Part shown: positions 4,907 through 6,166 of the stretch, in pieces
Layout of the letters: the number at the start of each line of letters is the position of its first letter
Position numbering within the stretch: the stretch's first letter is position 1
Assembly: GCA_017457345.1 (NCBI GenBank)
Contig: JAFTHR010000059.1
Location: forward strand, 1 to 6,166
Reading direction: 5' to 3'
Length of the DNA: 6,166 nucleotides
DNA from: Clostridia bacterium
GTDB lineage: Bacteria > Bacillota > Clostridia > Christensenellales > Borkfalkiaceae
Program-made: the position numbers and the translations under genes
Notes under the pieces: model-generated
Told to the model about the DNA's origin: nothing
The model's input: only the letters and a program-made list of their open reading frames with translations
Databases searched by the model: none

Positions 4907-5467
4907 CTATAACACGGAAAAATTTTTATAAAAATCAAAGATGAGAAGCGCCGCAAAAAGGACGGTTATAATCCGCGCGGCAGGCAACGGGATTTTTTGA
5001 ACGGCGTTTTTCAAAGGCGTAAATCCCCACCGCATAAACCCGTACAGTAAAAGCGACCAAGCCAAAGAAATCGGCACGCAAACCACGCCGTATATATTCA
5101 GCGGCATGCCGCGGTAGCACCAAAGCATTAGGCTATATCGCCGCTCAAAGTATACCCCCACCACAAGTTCAAAAACGCTGGGGATGAAAAACGCGGCAAG
5201 CAAATATAGCGCCGTTCTTGCGGGCTTGTTTTCCACCGATTTTAATAGCCCGCGTGGCTCGTTCGGTGTCCCCAACAAAAGATACGCCGCCATAATCGCC
5301 GTGCCGTAGATGGGGCATACAGGGCTATTTAAGAAGCCTTGATGCCGTATCCTTCCCGTTTGAAAAAGCACGAAGATCGTTTCGTATAACCAACCGAAAA
5401 AAGAAAGCGCTATTAAAAGTAAAAAGTACCGTTCCACCCCGTATTTCGTTCGTTCCGTACCTGCCAC
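4907..5467 (-). CDS. CmpB-type (PF06541-like) integral membrane protein
   Basis: This is a small polytopic membrane protein of the family labelled 'putative ABC-transporter type IV' (ABC_trans_CmpB). The molecular function of that family is not established, and no ABC ATPase gene lies nearby. About five hydrophobic segments are visible: residues 13-35, 46-66, 84-105, 121-145 and 162-180. The signature GFLNSPVCPIYG (44-55) and the later LWCYRG...PLNIYG...SLAWSLL pattern fit the family. The 186 residues resemble the compact members. The start is uncertain. GTG at 5467 is the first possible start after an in-frame stop, but its G-rich site (AAGGGG) abuts it. GTG at 5437 would leave MERYFLLL, a more typical beginning, with no clear ribosome site. 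It lies 44 nt past the rRNA terminator with only a weak -10-like TATAAA (5503-5508), so readthrough from the rRNA operon may contribute. Confidence 0.85.
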   Translation of the reverse strand: MAGTERTKYGVERYFLLLIALSFFGWLYETIFVLFQTGRIRHQGFLNSPVCPIYGTAIMAAYLLLGTPNEPRGLLKSVENKPARTALYLLAAFFIPSVFELVVGVYFERRYSLMLWCYRGMPLNIYGVVCVPISLAWSLLLYGFMRWGFTPLKNAVQKIPLPAARIITVLFAALLIFDFYKNFSVL

Positions 5468-5511
5468 CCCCTTTTTTCATTATTTTTTGAAATTCAAGCC
5501 GTTTTATACAT

Positions 5512-5543
5512 AAAAAAGAAACCTTGTTGGATAACCAACAAGG
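5512..5543 (-). terminator. Terminator of the rRNA operon
   Basis: On the minus strand a perfect 9-bp stem, CCTTGTTGG-TTAT-CCAACAAGG (5522-5543), is followed by TTTCTTTTTT. It begins 13 nt after the 5S 3' end. Plus-strand T's also flank it (5545-5550), so it could stop transcription in both directions. Confidence 0.93.
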
Positions 5544-5556
5544 TCTTTTTATGAAA

Positions 5557-5670
5557 AGCGGCAATTACCTATCCTCCCGGCAGTTCTCTGCAAGTACTTT
5601 CGGCGTTAAAGAGCTTAACTTCTGTGTTCGGAATGGGTACAGGTGGATCCTCTTTGCCATCATCACCGCT
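5557..5670 (-). rRNA. rrf: 5S ribosomal RNA
   Basis: This is the large-subunit 5S rRNA, about 114 nt. Helix I closes the molecule: AGCGGUGAU at the 5' end pairs with AUUGCCGCU at the 3' end. The conserved inner segments CCCAUUCCGAACACAGAAGU and UUAAGCUCU are present, followed by GCCGAAAGUACUUG. The ends are set from helix I and may be off by one or two bases. It is the last gene of an rRNA operon transcribed right to left, with 23S upstream and a strong terminator downstream. Confidence 0.96.
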
Positions 5671-5903
5671 ATGGTTATATCTCGCGCGGTCCCGCGCAAT
5701 ATATACTTTTTTTGCGCTTATCTCCACGCTTTGCCGCGCTCCTAGATAAGCTTTCTTCTTTTACGAAGATTTACAACTACATAGCAGTTCGAGTTCTTTT
5801 TCGTACGTCCTGGCATTTATTTCCTTTTCTTGGCTCGTAAAAATTATAGATTTTTCTTGCGAAAAGATTTTGTAATTTTTTCTTATCTCTTTCTTTTTTA
5901 GAG
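5671..5903 (-). other. 23S-5S transcribed spacer with processing hairpins
   Basis: The 233-nt spacer contains no tRNA gene and no convincing protein gene. It holds inverted repeats that probably guide rRNA processing. ATCTCT/AGAGAT (5885-5890 and 5900-5905) lies at the 23S 3' end. GCTTATCT/AGATAAGC (5716-5723 and 5744-5751) encloses a GC-rich 20-nt loop. A GC stem, GCGCGG/CCGCGC (5684-5689 and 5692-5697), extended by flanking TATAT/ATATA, sits just before the 5S 5' end. The remainder is A-rich on the transcribed strand. The processing role is inferred from position. Confidence 0.75.
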
Positions 5904-6166
5904 ATCAAGCCCTCGACCTATTAGTATCGGTCAGCTCCCACGTTACCGTGTTTTCACCTCCGACCTATCAACCTTGTTGTCTGCAAGGGGTCTTACTAGC
6001 CTTTGCTATGGGATACCTTATCTTGAGGCGAGTTTCACGCTTAGATGCTTTCAGCGTTTATCTCAACCGCACTCCGCTACCCTGCCGTGCCGCTGGCGCG
6101 ACAACAGGTGCACAGTTGGTGCGTTCATCCCGGTCCTCTCGTACTAAGGACAACCCTTCTCAAGTA
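5904..6166 (-). rRNA. rrl: 23S ribosomal RNA, 3' end (runs off the right edge)
   Basis: Only the last ~263 nt of 23S rRNA (domain VI) are in the window. The sarcin-ricin loop AGUACGAGAGGACCG (6131-6145), where elongation factors bind, is intact. The universal 3' region follows: GGUUGAGAUAAACGCUGAAA, then GCAUCUAAGCGUGAAACU, ending with GAUACUAAUAGGUCGAGGGC and UUGAUC. The exact mature end is uncertain by a few bases. The rest of the gene, the 16S gene and the operon promoter lie beyond 6166. Nothing suggests a pseudogene. Confidence 0.97.

Noticed and set aside
5325..5564. Minus-strand frame with an ATG at 5480 overlapping the membrane-protein start and the 5S terminator
   Set aside because: It runs through the rRNA terminator and part of 5S, and its product lacks family features; the overlapping frame carries the CmpB signature.
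5787..5796. GTTCGAGTTC, resembling a tRNA T-loop
   Set aside because: No acceptor stem, D arm or anticodon arm surrounds it on either strand.
5742..5816. Minus-strand 24-residue basic frame in the 23S-5S spacer, with AAGGA before its ATG
   Set aside because: It lies in the rRNA precursor, ends inside a processing hairpin and has an ordinary chance length; I would reconsider only with conservation.
5524..5840. Plus-strand frames across 5S rRNA and the spacer
   Set aside because: They are antisense to 5S rRNA and its processing hairpins.
5843..5848. TATAAT on the minus strand in the 23S-5S spacer, possibly a 5S promoter
   Set aside because: No -35 match exists at 16-18 nt, and the surrounding DNA is A/T-rich.

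Overview
The window looks like chromosomal core DNA from a low-to-medium GC Bacillota (Clostridia-type) bacterium. The pointers are strong AGGAGG-type ribosome binding sites, SigA-like promoters with 17-bp spacers, a T-box riboswitch ahead of a cysE-cysS operon, the short Gram-positive form of serine acetyltransferase, and a membrane protein with the PF06541-type signature. The species cannot be fixed from the sequence alone. An uncultured gut Clostridia lineage would fit, but that is a guess.

Almost everything is transcribed right to left (minus strand). From the right edge: the last ~260 nt of a 23S rRNA gene, a 233-nt spacer with several hairpins and no tRNA, 5S rRNA, and a strong hairpin terminator. 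Next come a five-helix membrane protein of the CmpB/'ABC-transporter type IV' family and, on the plus strand, a DeoR/GlpR-type regulator. These two converge on a shared bidirectional terminator. The regulator's upstream region carries TTTC/GAAA repeats that look like its own operator. Divergent from it is an unrecognised protein with a probable helix-turn-helix, under its own extended -10 promoter.

The left half is a cysteine and aminoacyl-tRNA block. A strong promoter starts a ~265-nt leader that I read as a cysteine-specific T-box riboswitch: UGC specifier, UGGA acceptor-pairing bulge, and mutually exclusive antiterminator and terminator. It controls cysE (serine O-acetyltransferase) and cysS (cysteinyl-tRNA synthetase), so uncharged tRNA-Cys should raise both cysteine synthesis and tRNA-Cys charging. 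After cysS come a possible 25-residue hydrophobic ORF and then alaS (alanyl-tRNA synthetase, 5' part only). alaS has its own promoter with both hexamers at perfect consensus (TTGACA-17-TATAAT).

I found no mobile element, CRISPR array or defence system. The most informative items are the T-box with a non-consensus T-box core, the orphan DeoR regulator with its putative operators, the unrecognised helix-turn-helix protein, and the GC-palindromic promoter spacers.
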